NCBI GenBank assembly: GCA_033977485.1
Contig: CM066994.1
Span: forward strand, 9,612,001-9,676,000
Length of the DNA stretch: 64,000 nt
Direction of reading: 5' to 3'
DNA from: Hydrangea macrophylla
Taxonomy: Eukaryota > Streptophyta > Magnoliopsida > Cornales > Hydrangeaceae
The translations under genes and the position numbers were made by a program. Numbering within the stretch: the first letter of the stretch is position 1; every line of letters starts with the position of its first letter. The notes beneath the pieces were generated by a model. It did not search any database. It was not told the DNA's origin and saw nothing but the letters and a program-made list of their open reading frames with translations. Below, one piece after another: positions 35,504 through 46,569 of the stretch.

Positions 35504-36440
35504 GATCCATCTATTTGAGATTCATCTTTCTGAATCAATCATATAACCCTAAAGTTTCAACCCTCAATTTCTTTATGCACATCAATAGCTCTCACCATCT
35601 CGGGTAGCCAAATTATATTTTGAGCTGCACTGAAAAGAGAGATTTTTTTCATGCCCCAAAATTTAGATTAACTTTACCTAAAAGTCAAAACAAAAATAAT
35701 AGTAAAAATATCTTATGAGTAAATTGTCACTTTATAACATATGTATTTCATGTTTTGTGACTCTCTCTGACAAGACATTTGTACATTTTATTGGTGTTAG
35801 GGATGTCATTTAGAATGAAAATTTTAATTCCGACCGATTCTAATTCGAAAAATTTTAATTTTGGCATCAAATATTGAATTTGGAATTCCAAAATTCCGAA
35901 TTCTGAAAATTCCAAAATAAATCAAAACGGAGTCGGAATTGTTTTGAGAATTCCAAATATTCCGAAAATACTCCAAAAACATGTTTTCCGATAAATTTTC
36001 AAAAATATTTCCGAAAAATCCGAATATTTTTTGAAAATTTGGAAGAATGTGGATTTGTTTGTCCACATCAAATAAAAAGAGAGAGGAGAGAGTAGGGGAC
36101 TATCTATAAAAGCATGACTTATCCTTTAGTATTCCAAAAATTCCAAAAATTTTGAAAAGTTCCTATTCCAATTCCGAAAAATCCAAAAAAAAAATTCCAA
36201 AAAATTCCGACGAATTTCGATTACGAAAATTTTCAAAATTCCAAAAATTTTGGAAATCGGAAAGGAAAATGAAATTCCAAAACAATCGAAACGGAAATGG
36301 GAACACCTATTTAATTTTCAAAATTTTCGTAATTTTTTCCGAAAGAATGTATTCCGATTTGTCCCGGCCGAAACACACCCGAAATTGGTACCATAGGGCT
36401 TGCACGAGTCCAAGTTCACTTTTTCATCTAGCTTTAGTGA
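35504..36440 (+). repeat. Tandem duplication copy A, right part
   Basis: After the GAT target duplication the sequence continues as CCATCTATTTGAGATTCATC and matches copy B from about 37690 to 38600. It includes an AT-rich stretch of ATTCCGAAAATTCC-type short repeats (~35820-36320), also in copy B. That stretch is bounded by TAGGGATGTCAT and GGGAACACCTA, hAT-like but not demonstrated. Confidence 0.78.
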
Positions 36441-36484
36441 GAATCAATTGTAAGTTGGTTTGACAGAAAACTTGTTCTCAAAAT

Positions 36485-38600
36485 AACCAAATAAAAAATT
36501 AGATTTGGTCTGAATCATACCCTATTTTAGGCTTTCCCAAACACACCCTTATTTCCATGAAAATTTCTATAACATATCTTTGACATCATTGTGGTTTTAA
36601 TTTTCTCATATTCTAAAATGGTGCCAAAATAGAATAATTCGGATTCAAAAGTTACAAAATAGGTGGTTTTCAAACATATTGAGACCAAGTTATAATATTT
36701 TAGAGTTAACATTTAAGACTTATGATCCGTAAATGTTAGTTTTACGAAACCAATCAAATACTGCCATCTCATTTGTTTTTTGAATAAAGAAACTATTCGA
36801 TGAAATTGTCACACCGTGTAATTTAGTGTGATCACTTCATTTTAACCACACGTATCCCTATTTACAGGGGATCATTACAACTGGTTGGCATTTATTAATG
36901 GGCAATTCTATAGTAAGCAGTGTCTCATATGAAATTTTTATAATTATATTTTTATCTTGAGATTTTTAGTATTTTACATTTAGACCTCCGCAAGACCCAA
37001 ATTAGTGTCATCAACTACATATTTATTGATATCAACAATGATAGGGATCCATACCAAACAACACACTGTGCTTTAAATGCATGTACCCTATGGTGTTTGA
37101 GTTTTTTTTTACACTTTTCTGTGCATCACTTACATAGCACAGGGTACATGCATTTAAAGCTGGTGTGTCGTTTAGTGTGTCGTTTGGTGTGTATCCCTAT
37201 CATTTTTGTATTGATATGCATATATATAAAAACTCAAAAGCAAATGCCTTAGAATTTTGAAAATTACACTTTTAGTATAAGAATTTTTTTAGTTTTAGAA
37301 ACAAGCCCCTCTAAAACTTTGAAAGATACCATATTATGTTTAAGTTTTACAAATAGACTCATATTATAAGCAGACACTAAAAAAATAGCCAATTATGTAT
37401 AAGCAAAGCCTACAAAATTAATTGCCAATTATGCATAAGTAGACCCCCAAAAAAATTACCTTGGGGGCGTTGCCCCCGGACTCCCGTATAAGGACTTCTC
37501 TTTTAGTAGATCATCTCGAGCCTCCAAATACTTGGACCTGGCCCTGCTAATCCTATTTTTCTTACGGAATAAGACAGAGAGGCAAACCCGAGGAACGTGC
37601 ACCGATTCCACAACACACGCATCAAGTAAATGAAGAAATTTAGTGGGCGGTAGGATTCAAACACATGAGAATCTGGTTATAGTTAGCCCATCTATTTGAG
37701 ACTCATCCTTCCAACTCAATCATATAACCCTAAAGTTTCAAACCCTCAATTTCTTTATGCAGGTCAATAGCTCTCACCAACTCGGCTAGCCAAATTATAT
37801 TTTGAGCTGCACTGAAAGCGAGATTTTTTCATGCTCCAAAAATTAGATCAACTTTAGCTAAAAGTCAAAACAAAAATAGGAAAATAATAGTAAAAGGATG
37901 TGATGATTAAATTGCCACTTTACATACCTATTTCACGTTTAGTGACTCTCTCTCTATCTCACTCTAACAAGATATTTCTACATTTTATTGGTATTAAGGG
38001 TGTCATTTGGAATGAAAATTTTAATTTCGACCGACTCTGATCTGAAAATTTTTTATTTTGGCATCAAATATTGAATTTCGAATTCCAAAATTCCGAATTC
38101 CGAAAAAAATCGGAACAGAATCGGAATTATTTGAGAATTCCGAAAATATTCTAAAAGTATGTTTCCGAAAAATTTTCACAAAATATTTCCGAAAAAATCC
38201 AAATATTTTCCAAAAATTAGGAAGAATGTGGACTTGTTTGTCCCACATCGAATAAGAGGAGAGAGTAGGGGACTCTCTATAAAAGCATGACTTACCCTTT
38301 CAATAGTACCTGTATTCCGAAAATTCGAAAAATTTTGAAAATTTCCGATTCCAATTCCGAAAAAATTCCAAAAATTTTTGAAAATTCCAAAAGTTCTCGA
38401 AATTCCGAAATTAGAAAAGAAAATGAAATTCTAAAAAAATAGGAATGGAAACTGGAACACCTATTTAATTTTTAAAATTTTCAAAATTTTTTCCGAAAGA
38501 GGGTATTTCGATTTGTTCCGGCCGAAACACACCCCTAATTGGTACCTTTGGGATTTCTTGAGTCCAAGTTCACTTTTTCATCTTGCTTTAGTGAGAATCA
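36485..38600 (+). repeat. Tandem duplication copy B with the empty CACTA site
   Basis: Uninterrupted copy of the unit. At 37674-37690 it reads GGTTATAGTTAGCCCATC, the counterpart of the junction in copy A where GAT-CACTA-GAT is inserted between TATAGTT and CCATC. This is a paralogous unoccupied site. No gene recognised. Confidence 0.78.
37033..37208. mobile_element. MITE with 9-bp TSD (copy B)
   Basis: Paralogue of the MITE at 1710-1870, flanked by TATTGATAT at 37024-37032 and 37209-37217. It carries a small internal duplication (GTGTGTCGTTTAGTGTGTCGTT) absent from copy A. Confidence 0.78.
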
Positions 38601-38931
38601 ACACAATAACCAAAGGAAATTGTTATTTCCACTCCATCATTGAACCAATGCACTCCATGGTACCATTATCAGAGCATGTGGTACCATGTATGTAATGCAT
38701 GACATGCATGTACCACATGCATGTCACAGTAGACTTACCATTTATTAATTTAAAATTGTGCTAATCACTCATGATCTCCTAAAAATATAGGACACGTATA
38801 AACTTAAGATTGAATGGTCATCAATATGATTACTGGTATGACAACCTCACTGAATAATTTTTGGAAGAGAGATGAAACGTGTGGCCGCCTGGTGTGGAGA
38901 AACAGTAAGAAATTTTTGGGTGGCAGTCTAT
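38601..38931. other. Intergenic DNA, no gene
   Basis: AT-rich, no recognisable ORF. It contains a short palindromic stretch GTACCATG..CATGTACCACATG near 38680-38720. Confidence 0.45.
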
Positions 38932-39118
38932 GGAAAATGCTAGACTCATACAGTGAACTATACAATTTTTCTACACACAGTTTTAAATATTTGTACTTTG
39001 TGTTGTTTGAATTTTTTTAAATATTTTTTTGGGTCTCACTTATACAGCACAGATACATGCATTTAAAATTATGTAAAAAAAAATATATGATTCACTGTGT
39101 GAATCTAATAGTGCTCGA
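38932..39118. mobile_element. MITE with 8-bp TSD
   Basis: Terminal arms AATGCTAGACTCATACAGTG and its imperfect complement GATTCACTGTGTGAATCTAAT face each other. Direct repeats CAGTCTAT lie at 38924-38931 and 39119-39126. An 8-bp duplication suggests a hAT-like MITE. The interior shares TACATGCATTTAAA with the duplicated MITE. Confidence 0.7.
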
Positions 39119-39126
39119 CAGTCTAT

Positions 39127-40210
39127 TCACTGCTTCACATATGTACTATTTTGTTGACTTTTATTTCTATATGAATGACATGGCAGTTTTGGTTGGTTCC
39201 GTAAAAGCCAACCTTTACGGATGAACCATTTGAAATGCTAACTCATATTTTCTACTACGTTTGAAACCATAGTGTTCAGTTAAACCATAAACCATCAAAT
39301 CTTGCAAATGAAAACAGACTCCACCGAAATCCAAACACCCAAGTACACACATTAAGATGGACCAATAAAAAAAGAGAAAGAGTTTGTGGGGTCTATTGTC
39401 AGTGTGAAATCCACCAGAGTGATGTAAGTGGGGTGTGTACTTGAATTTGTGTTTTGAGTGTGTCCATAACATTGCCCATTCCACAAACACTCGGTACCTT
39501 TTTTCTGACATCTACTTCATGATCAGTGTTTACAATGGCTTACCTTTTCCTTCAAGACCTGTCAAATTTGTAAATGCACAGAAGCTCAAATCAAGAAAGA
39601 GTGAAAGACAAAGACATAAGAAGTGGGACCAAATTTTTAACTCAGTGAGTAATTAGGAGAGTGATAACAAAGTTATGCAATGGTATAAACAATAATGCAA
39701 AAGATAATAATCAAGAGAAGGTGTCACCGATCGAGAACTTGATTAAAACCTGACTTCTTGACCGTCAGACCGTGCCAACTTACTTCATCTTGTGTGAGCA
39801 ATTCCAAAACGGTCATCATTTAACCGTGACAACTTATTTCATCTTTTGTGACCAATTTATGACGTTTGATATCAAATGGTCAAGAGTACTGATCCGTTTG
39901 AGCATTAAACGGTCGTCTTTTATCCGTTTGATCAAACGGGCATAAGTTGCCTATTTTTTTTCGTTACACCATTAAATACACCACTGTGAATGCTCTAATA
40001 TACAGTATTTCACAACTAAATTATTGGTCACCCTTGTAAAACTTTATTAACATGTACAATCCTTAAATAATGCACTAATCCTATAAAAGGATTGATATTA
40101 AAGATATATAAAATTCGGTCTCCTTCCATTTGAAAAAGAAAAAAATAAAAATAAAAAGGAAGAAGATATGTAAAATCTAAACATGAGAATGATCTATATA
40201 AAAAGAAAAT
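39127..40210. other. Intergenic DNA between MITEs
   Basis: No gene recognised. It contains several AAACGGTC/GACCGTTT-type short repeats at 39770-39950. A ~98-codon minus frame at 39215-39511 has no known domain. Confidence 0.4.
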
Positions 40211-40447
40211 TGGAAAATTCTATGATTTAGCCTAGTGGTTTGGGCTGTCATTTAGCCCTACTTTTTGGCCCTAACAAGTTGTGCATGGGTTCCAAAATAT
40301 TGTGATTTTTAAAAATCAATTTCGTTTTATAATCAAGATAGTTTCTAACTTATAATATTTTGGGATCAAATCACAATTTTTTGGAACCTACAATTATTAG
40401 GTTGTATGATATATTCCAAACCACTAGATTGTATCATAGAAGGTCCC
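40211..40447. mobile_element. MITE with 8-bp TSD downstream of the UGT gene
   Basis: Arms TTCTATGATTTAGCCTAGTG and CACTAGATTGTATCATAGAA are inverted repeats. Flanking AAGAAAAT at 40203-40210 and 40448-40455. Consistent with a hAT-type MITE. Confidence 0.72.
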
Positions 40448-40560
40448 AAGAAAATATTGTTTAATACATATACAAACGCAAGCCTTTGTCTGTTTGCCAT
40501 CACTAGACCTGATTCACTTGATTCATGTCCATTTCATATATTATTGGCATATCTACAAAC

Positions 40561-40737
40561 GAGTAATGCTAGGTACACTTAAACGGGACACCTAAACTGT
40601 CCATCTGTTGATATGTCGTGGCATTTTTTAAATTAATTTGAACTTTGTTTGATAACTAATAAATAAATTTTAAAAATTCACATAAGCACATGGATAATTC
40701 AGCTATCCGGCCCATTTAAGTGTACCTAGCATTACTC
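40561..40737. mobile_element. MITE with 10-bp TSD next to the UGT 3' end
   Basis: Ends GAGTAATGCTAGGTACACTT and AAGTGTACCTAGCATTACTC are perfect 20-bp inverted repeats. Direct repeats ATCTACAAAC lie at 40551-40560 and 40738-40747. TSD length fits a Mutator-like MITE. It lies about 160 bp beyond the UGT stop codon. Confidence 0.88.
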
Positions 40738-40898
40738 ATCTACAAACTATTAAGAAATGCCTATCTTGACTTCTCAACAAGTGCAATTATACACAACACG
40801 CACGATAAACAAAATTGTGAAGTACCCAAAAAGGGAAGTGTAAAAAACAAGGATCTTAATTATTTTGTTAAGAAAATTAAATTAAAAGAAAATACAGT

Positions 40899-42323
40899 CT
40901 AGAATGAACTTGACCCAAAATGTGCTGCTTTTTTCTTCAACTTCAGGGCGAATTCAGACAATGATTTGGTAGAAGATCCTTCCTTTTTCATTACATTTTC
41001 AGATGCATCCTTAAGCTCCTTCATTCGACTCCGAATCACTTTCCCTTCTTCTCCTTCCATTAGACCCCTCACAACTTGGGCAATCTCTTCCCTTCCAATT
41101 AACTCATCTTTGCTCATTTTTGGTCGTAATGCCACTTTTAAACCATTATTTAACATCACCGCATTCATCTTTTGCTCCGCGTAGAGTGGCCAAGCAATTA
41201 AAGGCACCCCATGAACCACACTCTCTAGTGTTGAATTCCAACCACAGTGGGTTAAGAATCCACCGGTAGAGTCATGACTCAGGACCTCGATCTGTGGTGC
41301 CCAAAAGGGCACCACTAGGCCTTTCCCTTTGATCCTATCCAAAAACCCTTTCGGTAAGAAATCAAAAGGGTGTTGCTTTTGACTTTCTGCACCAAAAAAT
41401 GCAGCATTGGCCAATTCATTCGGAGTTCTCACAACCCATATGAATTTTTGTCCGCTCAATTCCAATCCAAAGGCCAATTCATTGAGTTGATCGTTTGAAA
41501 GGGTCCCACCACTCCCGAATGAGATGAATAGGACGGAGCCATGTGGCTGATCATTCAACCATTGCAAGCACTCTGACCCAGGTCGCTCTGCTACACTACG
41601 TGAACTGGTTTGGATGAGCGGTCCAATGGGGTAAATTGGTGGCTTGCTCGGTTCCTCCTTTTGTAAAGCTTTTATGGCCCCATCTTCTAAATCCAAGAAT
41701 GTATTTACTAATATACCATCAGCTAGATAGTACCTCTTCATGTCATTGAGAATCCAGTTGTAGATTTCACTCGACCGGTCCTGAATTGGGTCCAATAGGT
41801 CTTTTCCGTGAACCGGTACACATCCTGGAATTTTTACTGGTTCATCCAAGTCTCTAAACTCACCAGAGACCATCTCATCAAGCTTTGGCAAAAAAAACAT
41901 AAATGAAAGAACCATGGCTGGTGAAGGGTAAAATAAGTAATTTGAGACATGAAATTCTTTAGCTACATCAAAAGCATCGCACCCGAAAGGGTCAGAAATC
42001 AACGCAACCAAACGGGTCGTTGCGGTTAATGATTTCAATGTGTCACGGAGGGAGGGGAGAGAGAGAGATACGGTTAGGAAAATTTGGGCTGCGACATCCA
42101 TTTCAGAAGGAATGGTCACAGGCGGTAGAAAGAGGTGGTTTATACCACCAGGGAGGGCGTCTAGGACTGCTTTTTGGGCGGCGGGTGGTGGTCCAGTGGT
42201 GGGGATGATGATGGTGACTGAGATGTGGTGATGGTGAACGAGTCGCTTGGCGAACTCAACGAGTGGGATGAGGTGACCCATCCCTGGACTCGGTAGAATG
42301 GCTACATGGGGTGTTTGCTCCAT
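40899..42323 (-). CDS. UDP-glycosyltransferase, UGT72B (hydroquinone/arbutin synthase) type
   Basis: Encodes 474 residues from the ATG at 42323, where the family's usual start (MEQTPHVAILPSPGMGHLIP) lies; an in-frame ATG 72 bp upstream (42395) would add 24 residues. GT-B fold family-1 enzyme transferring glucose from UDP-glucose to phenolic acceptors in the cytosol. The catalytic His is at about residue 17. The PSPG box runs from Trp341 (WAPQIEVLSH) through HCGWNS to Gln384 (WPLYAEQ), 44 residues, and its final Gln favours glucose. The TGPPPAAQKAVLDALP region and overall length match UGT72B enzymes, which act on hydroquinone, monolignols or chlorophenols; the actual substrate is inferred. The ORF is single-exon without stops, so it is probably a functional host gene. 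Neighbours are TEs; no cluster partner is seen. Confidence 0.94.
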   Translation of the reverse strand: MEQTPHVAILPSPGMGHLIPLVEFAKRLVHHHHISVTIIIPTTGPPPAAQKAVLDALPGGINHLFLPPVTIPSEMDVAAQIFLTVSLSLPSLRDTLKSLTATTRLVALISDPFGCDAFDVAKEFHVSNYLFYPSPAMVLSFMFFLPKLDEMVSGEFRDLDEPVKIPGCVPVHGKDLLDPIQDRSSEIYNWILNDMKRYYLADGILVNTFLDLEDGAIKALQKEEPSKPPIYPIGPLIQTSSRSVAERPGSECLQWLNDQPHGSVLFISFGSGGTLSNDQLNELAFGLELSGQKFIWVVRTPNELANAAFFGAESQKQHPFDFLPKGFLDRIKGKGLVVPFWAPQIEVLSHDSTGGFLTHCGWNSTLESVVHGVPLIAWPLYAEQKMNAVMLNNGLKVALRPKMSKDELIGREEIAQVVRGLMEGEEGKVIRSRMKELKDASENVMKKEGSSTKSLSEFALKLKKKAAHFGSSSF

Positions 42324-43060
42324 AGTTGTAGTTAATTGGGACTTTTGTCCTGGTTGTGTTGCTGGATGTAGAGTTAGGAACTTAGGAGCTAGCATTTATG
42401 TAAGCATGAAAATTTTCTACTAAATAGGTAAGCAATGATGTAATTTTATGGAAGACAAATCACTACATAAGACTCCAACCTTTAGATTATTCTAATATCC
42501 TAATGCAAACTTTATACTCCAAGGATGGGACTGAGGGTGCCACCGATACCTTTCACTGTTAAAGGGTCTAATTATACCACACTTTTAGATTGCAGCTATT
42601 TAGTTAAAATGGATTATTAGTCTCTTGTATTTAAGTGTACCCAATTTATGGACAAATCAATTAAAACGGACTATTAATACAATCTCACCTAGTCATTTAG
42701 TCTGCGAAACAAACATAGATCTACTGAATTTTGATTAGGATATTGAAGTGGTCTCACCATTATTAAAAGTGATCATAATACTGCATGTATTTAGAAAATA
42801 TTTGTGATATAAAATTTGAGAACCATAACCATCACTCCATTTTATTTTTTTTCGCCAAGTAAACAAACAACCATTACTCTTTGTTTAATTGTAGTATGTG
42901 TCTCGGGTGATGCAACTGCGTAACTAGGTTGTCAAACATATTTCTAGAAGTAGGAAACCAATATGTCTTTGCGTTCTACCAACTACTTTGCCTGGATGGT
43001 TTGTTGTATGAATTTTCCCAACTCCTGGTCAAGGGTTGAAAGCTTGGTACAACGGAGAGA
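42324..43060. other. UGT upstream region
   Basis: Presumed promoter side of the minus-strand UGT gene. AT-rich with no unambiguous TATA box that I would commit to. No ORF of interest. Confidence 0.4.
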
Positions 43061-43251
43061 GATCAATAATTGAGTAATGATAGGCATATAACGAATTGCA
43101 CAACGAATTACATAAACGTGCAGTACATGGTTAGACCTTGTGTTAAAAAGTATGTACACACAGAACAGGTTTTTCAGCACAAGGTTCAACCCTGTACTGC
43201 CTGTTTTTACAATTAGTTGTGCAATTCATTGTGCACCTATCATTATTGATC
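43061..43251. mobile_element. Foldback element (MITE-like) 1 upstream of UGT
   Basis: Inverted arms begin GATCAATAATTGAGTAATGA and end CCTATCATTATTGATC and pair through TTGCACAAC and CTTGTG segments over ~80 bp each side. Around it, CAATATGTCTTTG followed by CGTTC or TGTTC occurs on both sides (about 42958 and 43253), a direct repeat about 295 bp apart. TSD not resolved. Confidence 0.6.
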
Positions 43252-43321
43252 AACAATATGTCTTTGTGTTCCGCAATTAAGCTTGTACGCAGAGTGGTCA
43301 GCTTGTCTTCTATTTAAAAAA

Positions 43322-43495
43322 GGGTAATACTTGGGGCACATCTAAAGACACAATTTTTTGGACATAATCTAAGAGATGTGTCTATCTCTTTCCTGTGTCA
43401 CTGTGGGGTCCAATGATATCACAGGAGAGATATAGACACATCTCTTAAATTGTGTCTCAAAAATTGTGTCTTTGAGTGTGTCTCAATCTTTACTC
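43322..43495. mobile_element. Foldback element (MITE-like) 2 upstream of UGT
   Basis: Left arm GGGTAATACTTGGGGCACAT..AAGAGATGTGTCTATCTC pairs with right arm GATATAGACACATCTCTTAA..GTGTGTCTCAATCTTTACTC. Arms are about 75 bp with a short loop. A-rich flanks obscure the TSD. Confidence 0.68.
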
Positions 43496-43982
43496 GTAAA
43501 AAAAAACAACAAATGTGCCATGTGACGTTAGTTCACAAGTTGGTGGTAAAAAATAAAAATTTAATATATTATGTGGTATAGTCATAGTGGAATGACTGTA
43601 CCATATAGTCTGCATATTGTGATTTGGTTACAACATGTGATTCTCAAAACCACTGCTATTTTTCAGAATTACAATTATAACCGGGACCCAAAAATAAATA
43701 AATAAATCACCACCTGTTTTTTTGTAATCACCGGCCGTGACGAAAAAGAATAACTTATGAGTTATGACAAAATATTATAAACATTGTCACAAAAAATTGT
43801 AACTACCATGATAAAAAACTGTAATAAGTAGTTCATGCAATCTTCATAACAAAAAATTGTAACGTATTACAAAAATGTTCAAAACACGATGATAAAACCA
43901 GATCATAATATTCAAAATTGGTCCTTGTAGGAGTCAGCACCACTGATTGATCTGCAAAAAGGAACCAAATTATAATCAAGAA
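43496..43982. other. Intergenic DNA
   Basis: AT-rich, with AAAAAATTGTAA-type short repeats at 43780-43870. No gene seen. Confidence 0.4.
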
Positions 43983-44000
43983 AAAGAAAATAATGGAATA

Positions 44001-44011
44001 ACCATCGCGGG
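44001..44011 (+). mobile_element. SINE 5' fragment (split by the Tat element)
   Basis: Eleven bases, ACCATCGCGGG, between the SINE's left target duplication (43983-44000, AAAGAAAATAATGGAATA) and the Tat LTR. The rest of the SINE lies at 60957-61222 beyond the Tat element. Confidence 0.65.
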
Positions 44012-44678
44012 TGTTTGGTTGGAAAATTTATAAGTGTGCGAACGTGTCAGGCAAGCAAATTACTAATGTGTGTGATCCAAACTGCGCCTCACCAGACAGA
44101 TTGTGGTGGCGTTCGATGCTTTAACAAGGACTTCAAACGTGTAAAGATTTAACTAATTAAAGCACTTCGAACTAACTAATGGACAACTACTTCTAAGTAA
44201 GAACAGTAAATAAAATAATAAAGTAGCAATCTATTTTATTAGATTAAACAGACTACAATCTAACCTTGAAGATGACTTCAAATGTATTCTACTTCTAAAT
44301 CTAAATGCCTAGATAGAAATACAGTAAACGTATTGAAAGATATATGTTGATTAACGTTGATCGAAGGATCCTTTCTTGAACACGAAATCCTTCTATTTAT
44401 AAACGTCGATGCCTCCCAGCAGTCTTATTTGAATGTTCCCTCTTTTTTTTCAAACTGATAACTGCTCCTATACGTGGCGTTTCCTTGAAGTGACACCTGC
44501 TTTTTAGTTATTCCACCATGATCAACACGTGTCCCTTAGCAGTTAACTATTTTGAACAGAATGAGTCAGCAAAACTGTTCATAACTGTTCTTGCGCCATA
44601 TCCATTTCAACCAACTGCCCTGCCACATCGAATCTCACGTGTCACTTCCACATTGGTTGGATATTTTTATCACAAACA
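44012..44678 (-). repeat. 3' LTR of the Tat element
   Basis: Near-identical to 60290-60951 with scattered changes. It contains a minus-strand TATAAATAG (44393-44401), the likely LTR TATA box, and an ACACGTGTCCCTTAGCAG segment. Confidence 0.92.
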
Positions 44679-44692
44679 TTACCCCCCGCGCC
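44679..44692 (-). promoter_or_regulatory. Polypurine tract of the Tat element
   Basis: Minus strand GGCGCGGGGGGTAA next to the LTR start. Confidence 0.65.
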
Positions 44693-44881
44693 ATTTCCCT
44701 TTTGATTCAAAAAAGATAATGGTGATCGTGGTTAGATCATGTTGGATAGTTGGAACTTTCATGCACCCCTTTCGTTGTAGTTAAATTGAAGATCAAGTTT
44801 TCATTTGTCTTCACACAAGTTGCTGCATTAGCTTAATCCTTGAATTCCCAACTTTGTCACTTCGAATCCTCGTTGTTAATC

Positions 44882-46195
44882 ATGTCTTCTTCTCAATCTT
44901 CATTCGATACCAATGATTACTTCCCTTTAGATCTTTCCGAAGAAGTAGTGCTGTCAACCAAACGTCCTGAAATCTCTCCCCCCCACCCCCCCCAATTGGG
45001 ATCCCTCTGAGATTCTTCCTGAACTCTTTACTTATTCGAAATGGGAAAAGTGGCATGATATGCTAAACTGACCAAGTGCTTCCTCATCAAGACAAAATTC
45101 ATCCTCGAGCTCTTTGAAATCAATTTATAATAACCAAACTTTTTCTTTGAATATCCTGAAACTGAAGGGGTTATTCGAAGCAGGGTAATAAAACCATACT
45201 ATCCATTTTCGAACCATCTTTCTCGAGAACAAAACTTGTTGAATGCATGGTTGATCTCTTCAACCAGTCGTCATGGGGAAAGGCTTCAAAGAGGCAATAT
45301 CTTAATTCCTCAAGGCAGACCCCCCATCCATACATATGTAAGGGCATCTCATGAAAATTTTTCCAATGAGCACTACTCCTCAGCTTTTCTATCCAAATGC
45401 AAACTTTTCGAGAAAGATTACAAAGAAAGAGTGCTGCTTTTTGATCATTCTGTGCTAGGTTTTCTAGATACCAAAGTTCAAATGGTAGACCCAACTGAGG
45501 ATATTAGTGATCCTTTCTTAAAATTAGACCAACTGTGTAGGAATGGTCCTATATTTGAACATACTTCTCCTATTCTGTCACCCTCTCCATGCTTGATCAT
45601 CCAAGCTCAAAGGCTTCTAGTTGCCTTTTCACATCTCCCATTCTCCATTCTGCAAGATTCAAAGGTTCGAATTAACTTTGAATGGAGTTATCATATCCTC
45701 TGCCATGAATGGAGTGTTTCAACACTTGTTCGAACCCAAATGGATTTCATCCTTCGAACCTTAGCCTCTCATGTGAGATGGTATCCTCATCACCAAGAAA
45801 GTGTTCGTCATTTGAACTACTTAATGGATCTTTATGAAAGTCTCAAAGAAATCCCCAATGCACTTCTTGATGAAGTTTCAGAATTCAAAGAGAAATATAT
45901 CTATGGTTGTGGAAGTTCTGATGAAGAAAGTAATGTTTCCCAATACTCAAAGCCTGACCTCGAAAGTCGAATTGCATATCTCAAAGATGAAGCCAAAGCT
46001 AGTGGCATATCTTTTCGAGGTAAAACTCCATTAGCCAAGGAACTTCGAGGTTTTCGCAAAGCCTTATTCAGAATCAACTCTCGCTTAAACCAGTATGAAG
46101 AACAACTCAAGAAGGCTTACCTTACTCTTCGAAGTGAAGATAAATTAGCATTGCAAACCAGGAATTTATGCCTCAAGATAGAACTAGAAGCATAG
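44882..46195 (+). pseudogene. Antisense ORF 1 of the Tat element (helical protein, unknown function)
   Basis: Lies on the plus strand, opposite to gag-pol. An ATG at 44882 opens a frame (MSSSQSSFDTNDYFPLDLSEE) that is lost at a C-rich tract (~44977-44994), with more stops before the long frame 45236-46195 (319 codons). That frame has a mixed hydrophobic helical middle (residues ~100-200), an acidic segment (GSSDEESN), and a basic, coiled-coil-like C-terminus (residues ~235-319). A polyadenylation-like AATGAATTATTAAAAATTC follows at ~46300. No domain recognised with certainty. Extra antisense ORFs between integrase and 3' LTR are known for Tat-lineage elements. It may have been one gene broken by a small indel. 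Confidence 0.55.
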
Positions 46196-46457
46196 TATTT
46201 TGCTTATTATTAGGCTATGTTTCACAATCTTGTGACTTATGGGTTTTCACATTTTTATCAATTATGTCTGCAATTATATTTGTACCCTTTTCTTAATTCA
46301 ATGAATTATTAAAAATTCAATTTTTGTCTTAACCAAACTGAAATGGTTCATTGCCAACCAGTATGTCCTTTCACTTGGTATAACGACTAAATAAATAACC
46401 AACTGTAACGGCTACTTTCTTAAACAAATGTGCCTCCTTCCAAACGTCACCAAAGGA

Positions 46458-46465
46458 TATAAATA
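46458..46465 (+). promoter_or_regulatory. TATA box of antisense gene 2
   Basis: TATAAATA, about 105 bp before the ATG at 46570, followed by a CT-rich leader (CTCTTCAATCCCTC). It suggests the antisense gene has its own promoter independent of the LTR. Confidence 0.6.
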
Positions 46466-46569
46466 AGCAAGACAGAAGAAGAAAAACCCCTCCAACTTCT
46501 GCAAGCTCTTCAATCCCTCTATTTATCTCCTTTACGCTCTGTCCTCTTTACAATCATTCTCATTCTATT

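Noticed and set aside
35820..36320. A hAT transposon made of ATTCCGAAAATTCC repeats
   Set aside because: Ends resemble TAGGGATGT/ACACCTA but no clear matching inverted repeat or 8-bp duplication was found; left as an AT-rich repeat in the duplication unit.
40966..42231. Plus-strand ORFs opposite the UGT gene
   Set aside because: Shadow frames of a well-conserved minus-strand enzyme.
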